Shown: piece after piece, positions 34,998 to 43,689 of the stretch
Layout: each line of letters opens with the position of its first letter
Position numbering within the stretch: the stretch's first letter is position 1
DNA from: Pseudopedobacter sp035496935
GTDB lineage: Bacteria; Bacteroidota; Bacteroidia; Sphingobacteriales; Sphingobacteriaceae
NCBI GenBank assembly: GCA_035496935.1
Contig: DATJED010000023.1
Location: 372,001-436,000, forward strand
Direction of reading: 5' to 3'
Length of the DNA: 64,000 nt
Translations under genes and position numbers: made by a program
The notes under the pieces: model-generated
What the model was told of the DNA's origin: nothing
Database searches by the model: none
Seen by the model: the letters and a program-made list of their open reading frames with translations, nothing else

Positions 34998-36320
34998 TTA
35001 CAAGGAGATATTACCAATTATTTCTTTTAAAGTAATTTCACTGATCTTAGCCTGATAAAGTGCGTTTGCGTACCTCGCATTTGCATCCATATAATTTCTT
35101 TGAGCCTCTCTAAGTTCTAACGGAACAATGCTTCCTAGCCTGTATTTTTCTAAAGTAATCTTTAGGTTTTCTTCTGCCACCTCTACATTTTTTTCTTCTA
35201 ATGAAATTAACCGTAAGCTGGTTTGGTAACTCTGGAAACTAGTTAACAATTGTGCATCAACATCCTGTTTAATGCGCTCAAAGTCTAAATTGGCGTTATC
35301 TAATAATAGCTTGGCATTTTTTTCGGATCTGTTTTGTTGCCAGCCATTAAATATATTGATGGACGCTGTTAGTCCGTAATTAAAACCTTTTGTGTTTGAC
35401 CGTAAAGAAAAGCTAGTTGGCGGAGAAGTAGATTTTGAAAAGTTATAACCCGAATTAAGTGATATCACCGGATAGCGGTTTGCTTTTACTTGTTTAACAT
35501 AAATTTCTGAGATGGTTTTATTGATTTCGGCGGTTCTTACATCAGGGTTTTGTGTATCGGCCGCCGTTTTTAAGTTTTCATAAACCAATCTTTTATCTAT
35601 GGAAATATCATCATCAATGTCAAAATCTGTTTTTAAATCTCTGGACATTAACTGATTCAACCTTATCTTGCCGTTTTTTATCAGATCTTGTTGCATCAAC
35701 AGTTGTGTGGTATCGGTATTTAAATCAACTTTTGCAGCTAACAGCTCTAATTTAGCACCCTTGCCCAATGTATATCTCGACTGCGCATTTTTTAACCTAA
35801 CTTCAGACACCTCTAAAGCAGTTTGTATAGCCGCCAGTTGCTTTTTTTGCGATGCAAGATTGTAATAGGCTTCAATAACATCCGCAATAGTAGTTTGTAC
35901 GGTTAACTTTGCATTTAAATCGCCAAGTTTTTCAAGTTCTTGTAACCTATCGTAATTGGCAAACATCTGGAAACCATCAAAAATTCTCCAGTTTAAACTA
36001 ACGCCATAACTTAAATTTGTGGTTTTGGCATTGTTGGCCTCTCGGGTTTCTCCGTTAGCTAAATCAACGTTTGACGTTTGAATATTATTTACATCATTTA
36101 AATTTCCGGTAAGGCTGGGCAATAAAGCGGTTTTGCCATAACGTAAATCATTTTCGGCAATCTTATTTTCGTTATTGCTCAGCTTAATGTTGTAGTTATT
36201 CTGTAAAGCTATAGTTATCGCTTCTTTAAGATCGAGTTTTTCTTGTGCGCTTAAATCGCCGAAAGGCAAACAAAACAGCAACAAGCTATATATTAATGTT
36301 TTTTGTTTCATTTTAGGCAT
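34998..36320 (-). CDS. TolC family outer membrane efflux channel
   Basis: 440 residues: signal peptide ending LSAQ, then two OEP repeats rich in long helices (LDLKEAITIALQNNYNIKLS, NAQSRYTLGKGAKLELLAAK, LKITLEKYRLGSIVPLELREAQRNYMDANARY). This is the outer membrane exit duct of the tripartite pump encoded upstream. The chosen ATG overlaps the RND pump's last codons; a second ATG nine bases downstream (MKQKTLIY) is equally possible. Last gene of the marR-hlyD-RND-tolC operon. Confidence 0.92.
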   Translation of the reverse strand: MPKMKQKTLIYSLLLFCLPFGDLSAQEKLDLKEAITIALQNNYNIKLSNNENKIAENDLRYGKTALLPSLTGNLNDVNNIQTSNVDLANGETREANNAKTTNLSYGVSLNWRIFDGFQMFANYDRLQELEKLGDLNAKLTVQTTIADVIEAYYNLASQKKQLAAIQTALEVSEVRLKNAQSRYTLGKGAKLELLAAKVDLNTDTTQLLMQQDLIKNGKIRLNQLMSRDLKTDFDIDDDISIDKRLVYENLKTAADTQNPDVRTAEINKTISEIYVKQVKANRYPVISLNSGYNFSKSTSPPTSFSLRSNTKGFNYGLTASINIFNGWQQNRSEKNAKLLLDNANLDFERIKQDVDAQLLTSFQSYQTSLRLISLEEKNVEVAEENLKITLEKYRLGSIVPLELREAQRNYMDANARYANALYQAKISEITLKEIIGNISL

Positions 36321-39300
36321 TTTTTTCTGCGAGTTTAATTTCTTTATCTGCTTTCTCGGCTCTGGTTTCTTTGTATTCCCTTGACCAATAAGAGTAGATA
36401 GCAGGAATTACAAACAAGGTTAGTAATAAGGAAAATAAAGTTCCACCAATAATTACGGTTCCCATACTCATTCTGCTTTTTGAAGCTGCACCTAACGCCA
36501 TTGCAATAGGTAATGCGCCAAGTGCAATTGCCAAACTGGTCATTAAAATGGGGCGTAAACGCGATACAGATGCTTCTCTGATAGCTTGTGCAACAGGCAT
36601 TCCTTTTTCTTTAAGCTGGTTAGCAAACTCAACAATTAAAATACCGTTTTTGGTTACCAAACCAATTAACATAATGGTTCCAATTTGGCTAAAGATATTC
36701 CATGATTGCCCTAACAGCCATAAGGAGAAAAATGCCCCTGCAACCGCCATTGGAACAGTTAGGATAATAATAACCGGATCGATAAAGCTTTCAAACTGTG
36801 CCGCTAAAATCAGATATACAAGCAATAAGGCTAATCCAAAGGCAAACGAGGTGTTGGAGTTGCTTTCCGCATAATCTCTGGACTCTCCGGCTAAATCGGT
36901 AGAAAAACTATCATCCAAAATTTTCGCTTGTGCATCCTTCATCGCGGCAATTCCATCGCCAATTGTTTTACCCGGCACAACCGCAGCCGAAACCGTGGCA
37001 GACACAAACCTGTTATTGCGGTAAAGCTGTGGCGGACTGCTTTGTTCTTCAATTTTTACCAAATTATCAAGTTGTATTAACTCGCCCGCAGTGTTTCTTA
37101 CATAAATAGAACTTAGGTCGTAAGGATCGTTGCGCTCGTTTTTATCAAACTGGCCAATTACCTGGTATTGTTTACCGTCCATGATAAAATACGCAAACCT
37201 TTGCCCGCTTAAAGAAAGTTGTAAAGTTTGGGCAACATCTAAAACGGAAACTCCTAAATCTTGCGCTTTATTTCTATCGATGGAGATATTAAGCTCTGGC
37301 TTGTTAAACTTTAAGTCGACATCCGTATTGGTGAAGATGGGGTTTTTGTCAACTTCATCCATAAATAATGGAAGTTTTTCTCTGAGCTTTTCAAAATTTG
37401 GCGCTTGTATCACAAATTGAACAGGAAGTCCTCGCGACCTACCTACCGAAATGGTTGCCTGTTGGCTAACAAACGCTTTTGCTCCATTCAATTTTTTTAA
37501 ATCCCGAGTGAGTGAAGTAGCGATTTCATTTTGTGACCGTTCGCGATCGCTGGGGTCTTTCAATCTGATCCTGAAAAAACCAGTGTTTGCGGCGCCTGAG
37601 CCTGAAAAGCCGGGTGACGTTACTGATAAACTTGCTGCCATTTCAGGGATAGAATCTTGGATAAGATCGTTCACTTGCATCATATAATCATCCGTGTATT
37701 CAAACGATGAACCTTCTGGTGCGGTAATATTCAAAGAAAGCGCACTTCTGTCATCTAACGGCGAAGTTTCTTTCGGGAGTATTTTCCAGAATAAAACAAT
37801 CAACCCAACACAAACAGCCACAATCGGGAAAGCAAGCCATCTTTTGCTTAAAAATTTCTCTAATTTTTCATGATAGCTGTTGTTCATCCGTTCGAAAAAC
37901 GGCTCTGTTTTAATATAAAATTTAGATTTTGTTGTCCCTTTAATAAGGTATGCGTTAAGCATCGGCGTAAGTGTTAAAGAAACAAAAGCCGAAATAAGCA
38001 CCGCTGCACCAATTACAATCCCGAATTCTCTAAACAAACGTCCAACAAAGCCTTCTAAAAATATAACAGGTAAAAATACGGCAGCAAGGGTTACAGAAAT
38101 TGAAATTACCGCAAAAAATATCTCGTTTGCCCCTTTAATAGCCGCTTCAAAAGGCGACATTCCTTCTTCCACCTTTTTATAAATATTTTCCGTAACTACA
38201 ATACCGTCATCAACCACTAGGCCGGTGGCCAGCACTACCGCCAGCAAGGTTAACACATTTATGGAAAAACCACAGAGGTACATGATAAAGAAAGTGGCAA
38301 CCAAAGAAACCGGTATATCAATTAAGGGCCTAAAAGCGATACTCCAATCCCTAAAAAACAGGTATATAATAATGATAACCAAAATTATAGCTATTCCCAG
38401 CGTTTCTGCTACTTCAGTTACCGAACGTTTAATAAAAGTGGTGTTATCTAATACAATGTCAAGTGTAAAATCATCGGGCAATTCGGTTTTTAGTTCATCG
38501 TAACGTTTATAAAATTCGTTCGCAATGTCTATATAATTTGCGCCCGGTTGCGGTACAATAGCGGTTGCAACCATAGGCGTTTTGCCCGATCTTAAAACAG
38601 TTTCTTCGTTCTCCGAACCTAATTCGGCATGACCAACATCTTTAAACCTAATGATGTTCAGTCCGTCGTTTTTTATGATAAGGTTATTGAATTGGTCTTC
38701 GTTGGAAAGGTTGCCGACGGTTTTTACCGTTAATTCTGTGTTTTGGCCCGTAATTTTTCCGGATGGAAGTTCTACATTCTGCTTGTCTAAAGCATTTCTA
38801 ACATCAAGAGGCGTTAAAGCGTAAGATGCAAGTTTATCGGGATCAAGCCAAAGACGCATGGAATACTTTCGTTGACCCCATATTTGTACCGACGCAACTC
38901 CCGGAATGGTTTGCAAACGCTGGGCAATTACATTCTCCGCATAATCGCTGAGTTCCATTATATTGCGCTTATCGCTTTGGATGGTCATTGATATAATAGA
39001 GGAAGAGTTTGCATCCGCTTTTGAAACAACCGGTAAACCGTCAATATCTTTTGGCAGACTTCGCGATGCCTGCGACACCTTATCACGCACATCATTTGCT
39101 GCCTCTTCTAAATCTTTACTTAGATTAAACTCTATTGTTATAGAGCTTGAGCCTTGATTGCTGGACGATGAAATGTTTTTAACCCCATCGATTTGATTGA
39201 TGTATTTTTCTATAGGCTCGGTAATTTGCGATTCAATAATATCGGCGTTTGCACCCGGATAACTCGTACGCACAGAAACCACCGGCGGATCAATAGAAGG

Positions 39301-39411
39301 GTATTCTCGTACGCCCAAAAAAGCAAAGCCAATAATTCCAAAAATCAACAGCAAAAGGTTGATAACGATGGCTAAAACAGGTCTTTTTATACTGGTTGTG
39401 GATATACTCAT
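36313..39411 (-). CDS. RND efflux transporter, inner membrane pump (HAE1-like)
   Basis: 1032 residues, proton-driven drug or solute export. Family features: N-terminal TM1 (VLAIVINLLLLIFGIIGFAFLGVREYPSIDPPVVSV), large periplasmic loops between TM1-2 and TM7-8, the TM4 stretch LLAVVLATGLVVDDGIVVTENI containing the essential Asp pair, and TM10-12 segments (GTIMLIGLVTKNGILIVEF, LRPILMTSLAIALGALPIA). The acidic pair in LVVDDGIVV shows an intact proton relay. One base separates it from the adaptor gene stop. Substrate not predictable; the MarR-type regulator suggests phenolic or xenobiotic inducers. Confidence 0.94.
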   Translation of the reverse strand: MSISTTSIKRPVLAIVINLLLLIFGIIGFAFLGVREYPSIDPPVVSVRTSYPGANADIIESQITEPIEKYINQIDGVKNISSSSNQGSSSITIEFNLSKDLEEAANDVRDKVSQASRSLPKDIDGLPVVSKADANSSSIISMTIQSDKRNIMELSDYAENVIAQRLQTIPGVASVQIWGQRKYSMRLWLDPDKLASYALTPLDVRNALDKQNVELPSGKITGQNTELTVKTVGNLSNEDQFNNLIIKNDGLNIIRFKDVGHAELGSENEETVLRSGKTPMVATAIVPQPGANYIDIANEFYKRYDELKTELPDDFTLDIVLDNTTFIKRSVTEVAETLGIAIILVIIIIYLFFRDWSIAFRPLIDIPVSLVATFFIMYLCGFSINVLTLLAVVLATGLVVDDGIVVTENIYKKVEEGMSPFEAAIKGANEIFFAVISISVTLAAVFLPVIFLEGFVGRLFREFGIVIGAAVLISAFVSLTLTPMLNAYLIKGTTKSKFYIKTEPFFERMNNSYHEKLEKFLSKRWLAFPIVAVCVGLIVLFWKILPKETSPLDDRSALSLNITAPEGSSFEYTDDYMMQVNDLIQDSIPEMAASLSVTSPGFSGSGAANTGFFRIRLKDPSDRERSQNEIATSLTRDLKKLNGAKAFVSQQATISVGRSRGLPVQFVIQAPNFEKLREKLPLFMDEVDKNPIFTNTDVDLKFNKPELNISIDRNKAQDLGVSVLDVAQTLQLSLSGQRFAYFIMDGKQYQVIGQFDKNERNDPYDLSSIYVRNTAGELIQLDNLVKIEEQSSPPQLYRNNRFVSATVSAAVVPGKTIGDGIAAMKDAQAKILDDSFSTDLAGESRDYAESNSNTSFAFGLALLLVYLILAAQFESFIDPVIIILTVPMAVAGAFFSLWLLGQSWNIFSQIGTIMLIGLVTKNGILIVEFANQLKEKGMPVAQAIREASVSRLRPILMTSLAIALGALPIAMALGAASKSRMSMGTVIIGGTLFSLLLTLFVIPAIYSYWSREYKETRAEKADKEIKLAEKNA

Positions 39412-39412
39412 G

Positions 39413-40489
39413 CTATTTTTTACTGTCGTTGTTTAACCTAACTTTAACTGGGGTGCCCGCTTTTATAGCCATAATACCACTTGTAATTACGGTGTCGCCT
39501 TTGTTAATTCCTTCGGTTATTAAAAGTTTGTCGGCGGTTCTAATATCAGATACAACATTTACCGGTTGCGCAGCGCCATTTTTCACCACATAAACTTGCT
39601 TACCGTTTAAAATTGGGGTAACTGCTATAGATGGTATTAAAATAGCATTCTTAATAGATTTTAAGGTGATTTTTACATTAGCAAACGTCCCCGGAATTAA
39701 GTAATTACCACTGTTGTCGGCCAGTGCTTTAATAACTAAAGTTCTGGTGTTTATATCAACAGCGGGTTCTTTTGCATAAATAACAGCTTCAAAAACTTTT
39801 GATGTACCGGCAACGGTAAAGTTGATTTTTGAACCATTGCTAACCATTTGGCTGTATTTTTCTGGCACCGAAAAAGAAATTTTTACCGGATTTATACTCA
39901 CTAAATTTGCGATGGTTTGGCTTGGGGTAACATAAGCGCCGTTAGACACATTGCGCAAACCAATTTTTCCTGAGAAAGGCGCTCTTATTTCTGTTTTTGC
40001 AAGTTGCGCCCGTACCAGTTGCGTTTGTGCCTGTAATGATTTTAATTCGGCCTCTGCATTGTCAAACTCTTCCTGACTTATCGCTTCAGACTTTAAAAGT
40101 TTTCCGGCTCTATCTGCGGTTTCTTTTGCAAGTTTTTGTTTGGTGAGCGCCTGCGTATACTGTGCTTGCAGTTCGCTATCATCAATCTTTAACAATAAAC
40201 TGCCTTTGCTTACAGAAGTTCCTTCCTTAAAATTTATACTTTTAATCAATCCCGAGATTTCACTGCGAATTTCAACCTGCTCGTTTGCTTCAATACTGCC
40301 CGATACGCTTACTTCGTCAGAAAAATCTTCGGTATCGGCAATTATTCCGTTTACCACAATAGCGTTTGCTGATCCGCCTTTAGAAGCTCCGGCTTTACCG
40401 TCCATTTTTTTGTTGCTAGTTATGCGGTGGTAAATAAGGTAGCCTAATAACAATACAATAAGGGCGTAAACTATATATTTTATTTTCAT
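39413..40489 (-). CDS. RND pump periplasmic adaptor (HlyD/MFP family)
   Basis: 358 residues: one N-terminal membrane anchor (IVYALIVLLLGYLIYH), a lipoyl-like segment (VSGSIEANEQVEIRSEISGLIKSI and AKTEIRAPFSGKIGLRNVSNG), an alpha-hairpin coiled coil between them (LQAQYTQALTKQKLAKETADRAGKLL), then a beta-barrel and membrane-proximal domain. It joins the RND pump to the TolC duct. No lipobox. Three bases separate it from the marR stop, within one operon. Confidence 0.93.
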   Translation of the reverse strand: MKIKYIVYALIVLLLGYLIYHRITSNKKMDGKAGASKGGSANAIVVNGIIADTEDFSDEVSVSGSIEANEQVEIRSEISGLIKSINFKEGTSVSKGSLLLKIDDSELQAQYTQALTKQKLAKETADRAGKLLKSEAISQEEFDNAEAELKSLQAQTQLVRAQLAKTEIRAPFSGKIGLRNVSNGAYVTPSQTIANLVSINPVKISFSVPEKYSQMVSNGSKINFTVAGTSKVFEAVIYAKEPAVDINTRTLVIKALADNSGNYLIPGTFANVKITLKSIKNAILIPSIAVTPILNGKQVYVVKNGAAQPVNVVSDIRTADKLLITEGINKGDTVITSGIMAIKAGTPVKVRLNNDSKK

Positions 40490-40492
40490 GGT

Positions 40493-40972
40493 TTATATTT
40501 TCGATTTTGTATAGTCAATGGTGATAATATGGTCGCTATCAACATTTAGGTTAATTTCCAATTGCCTAATTACTGCTAAAAAAATATTTTTTTCGCTTTC
40601 GCTGATGTTGCCGAGCGCAAGTTTATTCGTTTGTTTAAAGGCGTCGCTAATTTTAGGAATATATTGGTGTGCTTTATCCGTTAACTTGATGAAATGCTTA
40701 CGCCGATCATTTTCAGCAGTTTCGCGGTACACAAAGTTGTTTTTTGATAAATAGTCAATCATATTTACCATAAAAGATTTATCAACCCTAAAATAATCCG
40801 CCAAATCCTTCTGCGTTAAGTTCTCCTTATTTTTATAAATGTATAGTAAAACATAATGGTATCTTTCTAAAGGGATATCAGCTGTAATATCTGCAAAGGT
40901 GCTCAGGTATTTTTTTGTAATCATCATTAAATGATGAATAACTGGTCGTTCTATTTTATTAGGGGTTGGCAT
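40493..40972 (-). CDS. MarR family transcriptional regulator
   Basis: 159 residues with a winged helix-turn-helix: ENLTQKDLADYFRVDKSFMVNMIDYLSKNNFVYRETAENDRRKHFIKLTDKAHQ, where DRRKH is the wing turn typical of MarR. First gene of the efflux operon, so it probably represses it until a ligand binds. A MarR-type inverted repeat lies 31 bases upstream of its ATG (41003-41021), beside the promoter. The ATG is four bases after a perfect -7 box. Confidence 0.92.
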   Translation of the reverse strand: MPTPNKIERPVIHHLMMITKKYLSTFADITADIPLERYHYVLLYIYKNKENLTQKDLADYFRVDKSFMVNMIDYLSKNNFVYRETAENDRRKHFIKLTDKAHQYIPKISDAFKQTNKLALGNISESEKNIFLAVIRQLEINLNVDSDHIITIDYTKSKI

Positions 40973-40976
40973 CTCT

Positions 40977-40984
40977 CAAAAATA
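40977..40984 (-). promoter_or_regulatory. -7 box of the marR efflux operon
   Basis: Minus-strand TATTTTTG fits TAnnTTTG and ends four bases (AGAG) before the marR ATG at 40972. The operator at 41003-41021 sits where the -33 element would be, so repressor binding would block polymerase. Confidence 0.6.
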
Positions 40985-41002
40985 TATTTTTTGCCGGATG
41001 AT

Positions 41003-41021
41003 TAGTTGTAGGTATCAACTA
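41003..41021. promoter_or_regulatory. MarR-type operator
   Basis: Inverted hexamers TAGTTG (41003-41008) and CAACTA (41016-41021) with a 7-base spacer, 19 bp in all, the size of a MarR dimer site. Located between marR (minus) and the M61 protease gene (plus), so it could control both. Inference from symmetry and position. Confidence 0.6.
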
Positions 41022-41096
41022 TATTACAAACTTGTGATTAATTAAATAATTTACATAGTTTAGGCTTGAAAATATAGCTATACACACAAGCAAGAT

Positions 41097-42890
41097 ATGT
41101 TTACAAGGTTACATCACTTAATTTTTTTCATTCTTTTAATATTTATGGGTACCAATTCCGTAGCGCAAACCAATACAGATATAACTTTTGAAGTGTCTTT
41201 TACCGAGCCCCAAGCGCATTATGCCGATGTCAAAATGAATATCACCAATATCAAAAAAGACGAAGTTATTTTAAAAATGCCAGTTTGGACACCGGGTTCT
41301 TATTTGGTTAGGGAGTTTGCTAAAAATGTAGAATCGTTTGTAGCGAGAGCCGGAGGCGAAGAAATTCCGTTTGAAAAGACTACCAAAAACGCTTGGAAAA
41401 TCAACACAAAAGGTAAAAAATCTATTACCGTTAGCTACCGCGTTTATAGTTTCGAGGTTTCTGTGCGCACCAGTTTTGTTGATGGCGCCCATGCCTTTTT
41501 ATCGCCAACGGGAATTTTTATGTATCCTGATGGAAGTATAAATCAATCATCTACGGTTACTATTGTTCCTTATAAAAACTGGAAAAAGGTTTCTACCGGT
41601 TTAGCTGTTGTTAAGGATAAGCCATTCACGTACTACGCCAAAAACTTCGATGTGCTTTTTGATTCTCCGATAGAAGTTGGCAATCAGGATGTTTTTGAAT
41701 TTACAGCTTGCGGTGTTAAACACGAAGTTGCAATGGTAGGAGGGGGCAATTACGACAAGGAAAAGCTCAAAATAGATATGACCAAAATTGTGGAGCAGGA
41801 AACCGCAGTTTATGGCGAAAACCCGAATAAATATTACGTTTTCATTGTTCACAATTATAAATCTGGCGGTGGCGGATTAGAGCATCTAAACTCAACAGTT
41901 TTAGGCGCAACCAGAGATGGCTACACAGATCCTTCAACTTATCAGTCGTTTTTAGGCTTGGTTGCCCATGAGTACTTCCATTTATGGAATGTAAAACGTT
42001 TAAGACCTATTGCCTTAGGGCCGTTTAATTACGATGAAGAAAACTACACCACAAATTTATGGATAGCCGAAGGTTTCACCGCTTATTACGACAATTTAAT
42101 GGTGCAAAGGGTAGGTGCATATACACCTAATGAATGGCTAAATATTATTGAGGGAGATATTAACGCTATTGATAATCGTTTAGGAAACAAGGTGCAAACG
42201 CTAAGTGAAGCCAGTTTTGATGCTTGGATAAAAGCTTACCGCCCCAATGAGAACAGCAATAACACCACGGTTTCTTATTACAACAAAGGATCTTTAGTTG
42301 CCTGCTTATTAGATTTGGCCATTATAAACGCATCGGATGCCAAGTTATCTTTAGATGATGCCATGCGTTATGCCTATAACGAATTTTACAAGAAAAAGAA
42401 CAGAGGTTATACCAGTGCCGAATTTAAAGCAGTGCTGGAAAAATTCACCAAACAAAACTTAGATCAGTTTTACACTGATTACATCAACGGAACAAAAAGT
42501 TTAGATTTTGGTAAGTACTTAAATTATGCAGGTTTTAGGTTAATAGCGCAACCTGCAGATCAAAGTAAACCTTATTTGGGTCTTACCTTATCGAAAACTA
42601 ACAACGGAGAAATTATTAACGTAAGCAGAAATACCGCGGCTTGGGATGCGGGTTTAAATGTAAAAGATGAAATTATAGCTATTAACGGCGAAAGGGTTGA
42701 TAATGCCTTGGAATACATTGAGAAATTTGAAGTTAATGATGAAGTAGAATTTTTAGTTAACAGAGATGGGATTATAAAATACATTAAAGTGAAGTTGAAA
42801 CCAAGCAGTTCAAAGAAATTTGAAATACAACAGTTAGAAAATCCTACAGAAAAACAAAGAGCTGTTTTAGAGAAGTGGTTGAGTTTGTAA
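41097..42890 (+). CDS. M61 family metallopeptidase with PDZ domain
   Basis: 597 residues, exported (signal peptide ending SVAQ). An N-terminal beta domain (about 25-180) is followed by the zinc protease core with HEYFH (His291, Glu292, His295) in LVAHEYFHLWNVKRLRP and the downstream Glu in WIAEGFTAYYDN, the gluzincin layout. A C-terminal PDZ domain (about 495-570) has PYLGLTLSKTNNGEIINVSRNTAAWDAGLNVKDEIIAINGERV. Glycyl-aminopeptidase-type enzymes of this family are common in Bacteroidota and probably act on peptides in the periplasm. Divergent from the efflux operon. Confidence 0.93.
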   Translation: MFTRLHHLIFFILLIFMGTNSVAQTNTDITFEVSFTEPQAHYADVKMNITNIKKDEVILKMPVWTPGSYLVREFAKNVESFVARAGGEEIPFEKTTKNAWKINTKGKKSITVSYRVYSFEVSVRTSFVDGAHAFLSPTGIFMYPDGSINQSSTVTIVPYKNWKKVSTGLAVVKDKPFTYYAKNFDVLFDSPIEVGNQDVFEFTACGVKHEVAMVGGGNYDKEKLKIDMTKIVEQETAVYGENPNKYYVFIVHNYKSGGGGLEHLNSTVLGATRDGYTDPSTYQSFLGLVAHEYFHLWNVKRLRPIALGPFNYDEENYTTNLWIAEGFTAYYDNLMVQRVGAYTPNEWLNIIEGDINAIDNRLGNKVQTLSEASFDAWIKAYRPNENSNNTTVSYYNKGSLVACLLDLAIINASDAKLSLDDAMRYAYNEFYKKKNRGYTSAEFKAVLEKFTKQNLDQFYTDYINGTKSLDFGKYLNYAGFRLIAQPADQSKPYLGLTLSKTNNGEIINVSRNTAAWDAGLNVKDEIIAINGERVDNALEYIEKFEVNDEVEFLVNRDGIIKYIKVKLKPSSSKKFEIQQLENPTEKQRAVLEKWLSL

Positions 42891-42920
42891 GCGCTCTCTA
42901 AGTTCCTAATAATGCTTTAG

Positions 42921-42943
42921 TCGCCCTGAGCGGAGTCGAAGGG
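42921..42943. repeat. Interspersed repeat CGCCCTGAGCGGAGTCGAAGGG
   Basis: A widely scattered intergenic word in many bacterial genomes (CCCTGAGCGGAGTCGAAGG core), here between two convergent genes. The flanks CCCT/AGGG pair weakly. Only one copy in the window. Confidence 0.5.
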
Positions 42944-43076
42944 AGCGTTGGGGGACAAACGACTCTGCTTTTATGTTTCTAATTAGCAAACTTCATAAAA
43001 ACCTTAAGGATAACTTATAAAGCGGTTATCTTTAAAGCGCTACCTCTATAAAGATTGAGCCATTTTAAGTAGCTTC

Positions 43077-43598
43077 TTACTGTTTGGCTGCTGTAAACAA
43101 AGCTTTCAACTCCGTTGCATCATCCGGATTCATCTTTCCGCCCAAAATTAACCGCAGTTGCCGGCGTCTTAATGCGCCATCAAAAAGCGCTTGTTCTTTT
43201 TCGGTTTCGGGAGTGATACTAGGTACGGGAACAGTTTTTCCGTTTTCATCCAAAGCTACAAATGTATAGTATGCTTCGTTTGATTTTATTTTCTCGCCAG
43301 ACGGAATATTCTCTGCCCAAACAACCAGTCTAACTTCTACTGAGGTATTAAACGCCCGGGTTACTTTTGCATGTATCGTTACTACATCACCTAATTTTAT
43401 TGGGTGCTGAAAAGAAACATTGTCAACAGATGCGGTTACCACCACACGGTTACAATGCTTTTGAGCAGAAATTGCGGCCGCAATATCCATCCAATGCAAT
43501 AATCTGCCTCCCATTAAATTGTTAAGCGGATTGGTATCATTTGGTAACACCAATTCGTTCATCATCGTTAAAGATTTTTCCGGGGTTTTGCTGCTCAT
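43077..43598 (-). CDS. Acyl-CoA thioesterase (hotdog fold)
   Basis: 173 residues of the YciA/BACH-like hotdog family: TNPLNNLMGGRLLHWMDIAAAISAQKHC is the conserved helix with the active Asp (MDIA), followed by VVTASVDNVSFQHPIKLGDVVTIHAKV and AYYTFVALDENGK. Splits acyl-CoA thioesters in the cytosol; chain preference unknown. Promoter box TATATTTG is 17 bases upstream of the ATG. Convergent with the M61 gene, divergent from the helicase gene. Confidence 0.9.
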   Translation of the reverse strand: MSSKTPEKSLTMMNELVLPNDTNPLNNLMGGRLLHWMDIAAAISAQKHCNRVVVTASVDNVSFQHPIKLGDVVTIHAKVTRAFNTSVEVRLVVWAENIPSGEKIKSNEAYYTFVALDENGKTVPVPSITPETEKEQALFDGALRRRQLRLILGGKMNPDDATELKALFTAAKQ

Positions 43599-43615
43599 CT
43601 GCGTATGTTTAACTA

Positions 43616-43623
43616 CAAATATA
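43616..43623 (-). promoter_or_regulatory. -7 box of the thioesterase gene
   Basis: Minus-strand TATATTTG, perfect TAnnTTTG, 17 bases before the ATG at 43598. The divergent helicase gene starts 66 bases away, preceded by a near match GATATTTG five bases before its ATG. Confidence 0.55.
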
Positions 43624-43689
43624 AGATAATGTTTAAAAGCCGTTTATTTAACGGGCTCATTCTAATTATAATTAAGGATATTTGCAGCA

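Noticed and set aside
42921..42943. Regulatory site for the M61 or thioesterase gene
   Set aside because: The word is a widespread intergenic repeat and lies between two convergent stops, where control of initiation is unlikely.
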